Shown: positions 63,001-64,000 of the stretch, in pieces
Position numbering within the stretch: the first letter of the stretch is position 1
Layout of the letters: each line of letters begins with the position of its first letter
Source of the DNA: Plantago ovata
Lineage: Eukaryota; Streptophyta; Magnoliopsida; Lamiales; Plantaginaceae
NCBI GenBank assembly: GCA_028274465.1
Contig: CM051457.1
Span: 68,112,496 to 68,176,495 of the forward strand
Direction: 5' to 3'
DNA: 64,000 bases
Program-made: the position numbers and the translations under genes
The notes under the pieces: generated by a model
Database searches by the model: none
What the model saw: the letters and a program-made list of their open reading frames with translations, nothing else
Told to the model about the DNA's origin: nothing

Positions 63001-64000
63001 TGATGAATGTGTATTTTACACTTTCATTCGAGTCTTTTTCACCTATTTTAGCTATCCTCTATGTTAATTTAGCTATATTTTAGTGCATTTTATTAGAATA
63101 GTGTCACGTTTCCCTTTAGTCTTTATTTTACAGGTTTTGGTTGAAAAACGAGGATTTCCGGGCAAATATATTGAAGTAGACAAGGAATTGGTGTTCCAGA
63201 AGCCTAATTGAAGTATCTGAAGGTTTCCGGATAGGATTTGAAGTCTAGGGGTCGAATCTGGAGGTTAGAAGGCCAGTAGAAGTCAGAAACCGAGTCCAAA
63301 AATGGGAAGAAATCCAAAAACGCGTCAAAAACGCGTATCTGGCCGAAAATTACTCCCGGGCGAATCGCCCGGTATGTGGGGCGAATCGCCCGGTGTGTGG
63401 GGCGACTCGCCCCACACAATTCGTAGCCTATATATAGTTGCTCAGTTTTTCTCCGATTTTCATACTTTTCCTGACCTTTTCTCTCACCTTTCTTTGTAGT
63501 TTTAGGTAGGAACTTCCCAGAGCCTGTTCTGGGGGTTCATAGCTTAGGAGATACTTTTTCATACCAGTTTGGAGCTTGTAAAATCGCGATTCTTCGGAGA
63601 CTGACAAGCTTCGGTAACATTGTATCTTACAATTTTTCTACTTATTTTTATATATCTTTCAACATGTTTTCTTCTATGATTTCTGTTGATTGCATGACAA
63701 CTATGAGTAGCTAAACTTCTCTTTGGTGATAGTATGTGAATTCTTGGCGAAGGGTTAATAATTATGATAATGTCTATATCGCGCATTATACTCCATGTTA
63801 TTGCTTTATTTCTTTGATCTATCTAAATCTCTATCTTCGTATGGTTGATTAATTATTGCACACAATTGGAAAATTCATTGGTCTTTGACCTATCTAAATC
63901 TATATCTTCGTAGTGTTTGATAATTACAACTGGACAATTCATTGATCAAAGATCTCTATGTAAAACCGAGGAATTTACGCATGATTATAACCCGTTATGC
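63001..64000 (+). mobile_element. Ath-3: Athila-like element, first 1000 bp of the LTR
   Basis: It begins TGATGAATGTGTATTTTAC at 63001 and matches the reverse complement of the Ath-2 LTR from its sense start, at about 90% by eye, to the window end. It is inserted in the Ath-2 3' region and faces the opposite way. A TATA box (63429-63436) and the sequence ..GAGCCTGTTCTGGGGGTTC downstream are shared with Ath-2. Confidence 0.88.
63358..63412. repeat. Palindrome array in Ath-3 LTR (GGGCGAnTCGCCC type)
   Basis: Three 13-bp palindrome cores at 63358-63370 (GGGCGAATCGCCC), 63379-63391 (same) and 63400-63412 (GGGCGACTCGCCC), spaced exactly 21 bp. The array ends 17 bp before TATATATA (63429). The first palindrome extends to CCGGGCGAATCGCCCGG. 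Confidence 0.95.

Overview
This is a plant nuclear window, almost certainly from a flowering plant with a repeat-rich genome. The evidence is a nested stack of LTR retrotransposons of plant lineages (Ty3/gypsy Tat-like and Athila-like, Ty1/copia with initiator-Met-tRNA primer sites) and a Mutator-like (FAR1-type) transposase with plant-style introns. I cannot name the species. I see no rRNA, tRNA gene, CRISPR array or bacterial-type operon. Lineage names are assigned by eye from motifs.

Layout. 1-2905: 5' end (minus strand) of a Tat-like gypsy element with an intact gag frame running off the window, inserted into Sire-E. 2906-4849: Sire-E, a broken copia remnant (integrase piece fused to a truncated LTR). 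4857-5878: three small exons, probably the 3' end of an unrecognised gene. 5879-8640: AT-rich, no convincing gene. 8640-14844: a Mutator-like element whose two decayed genes converge, a partner gene on plus and a FAR1/MULE transposase on minus, with homologous leader-intron sequence at both ends. 14845-61001: a family of Sirevirus-like copia elements nested in each other. Sire-B (14845-17927) is interrupted by Sire-A (plus, from 17928). Sire-A is split by a 12.6 kb Athila-like element Ath-1 (27918-40514, minus, TSD ACAGT), itself split by a 3.4 kb copia element Cop-N (31909-35267, minus, TSD ATAGG). The Sire-A 3' LTR is split by Sire-C (44572-60238, minus, 15.7 kb, TSD GGTAT). 61002-64000: two head-to-head Athila-like elements, Ath-2 (minus) and Ath-3 (plus). 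A 100-N assembly gap lies at 54709-54808, in a stretch full of single-base deletions.

The most unusual content is in the Sirevirus-like family. Downstream of pol each long copy carries a second gene of about 5.3 kb (ORF2, roughly 1,680 codons when spliced). It has its own conserved TATA box, three small phase-0 introns supported by comparing two copies, an N-terminal domain resembling the plant-transposon domain of Athila ORF3, and a conserved C-terminal domain. The Athila-like elements carry arrays of short CG-containing palindromes spaced about 21-23 bp. The palindrome sequence differs between families, but the LTR position and spacing are kept. In Ath-1 the array is repeated before and after ORF3.

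Most coding regions here are mobile-element genes with a few stops and frameshifts. The youngest insertions by LTR comparison are Cop-N (about 1% divergence), then Ath-1 and Sire-C (about 2%).
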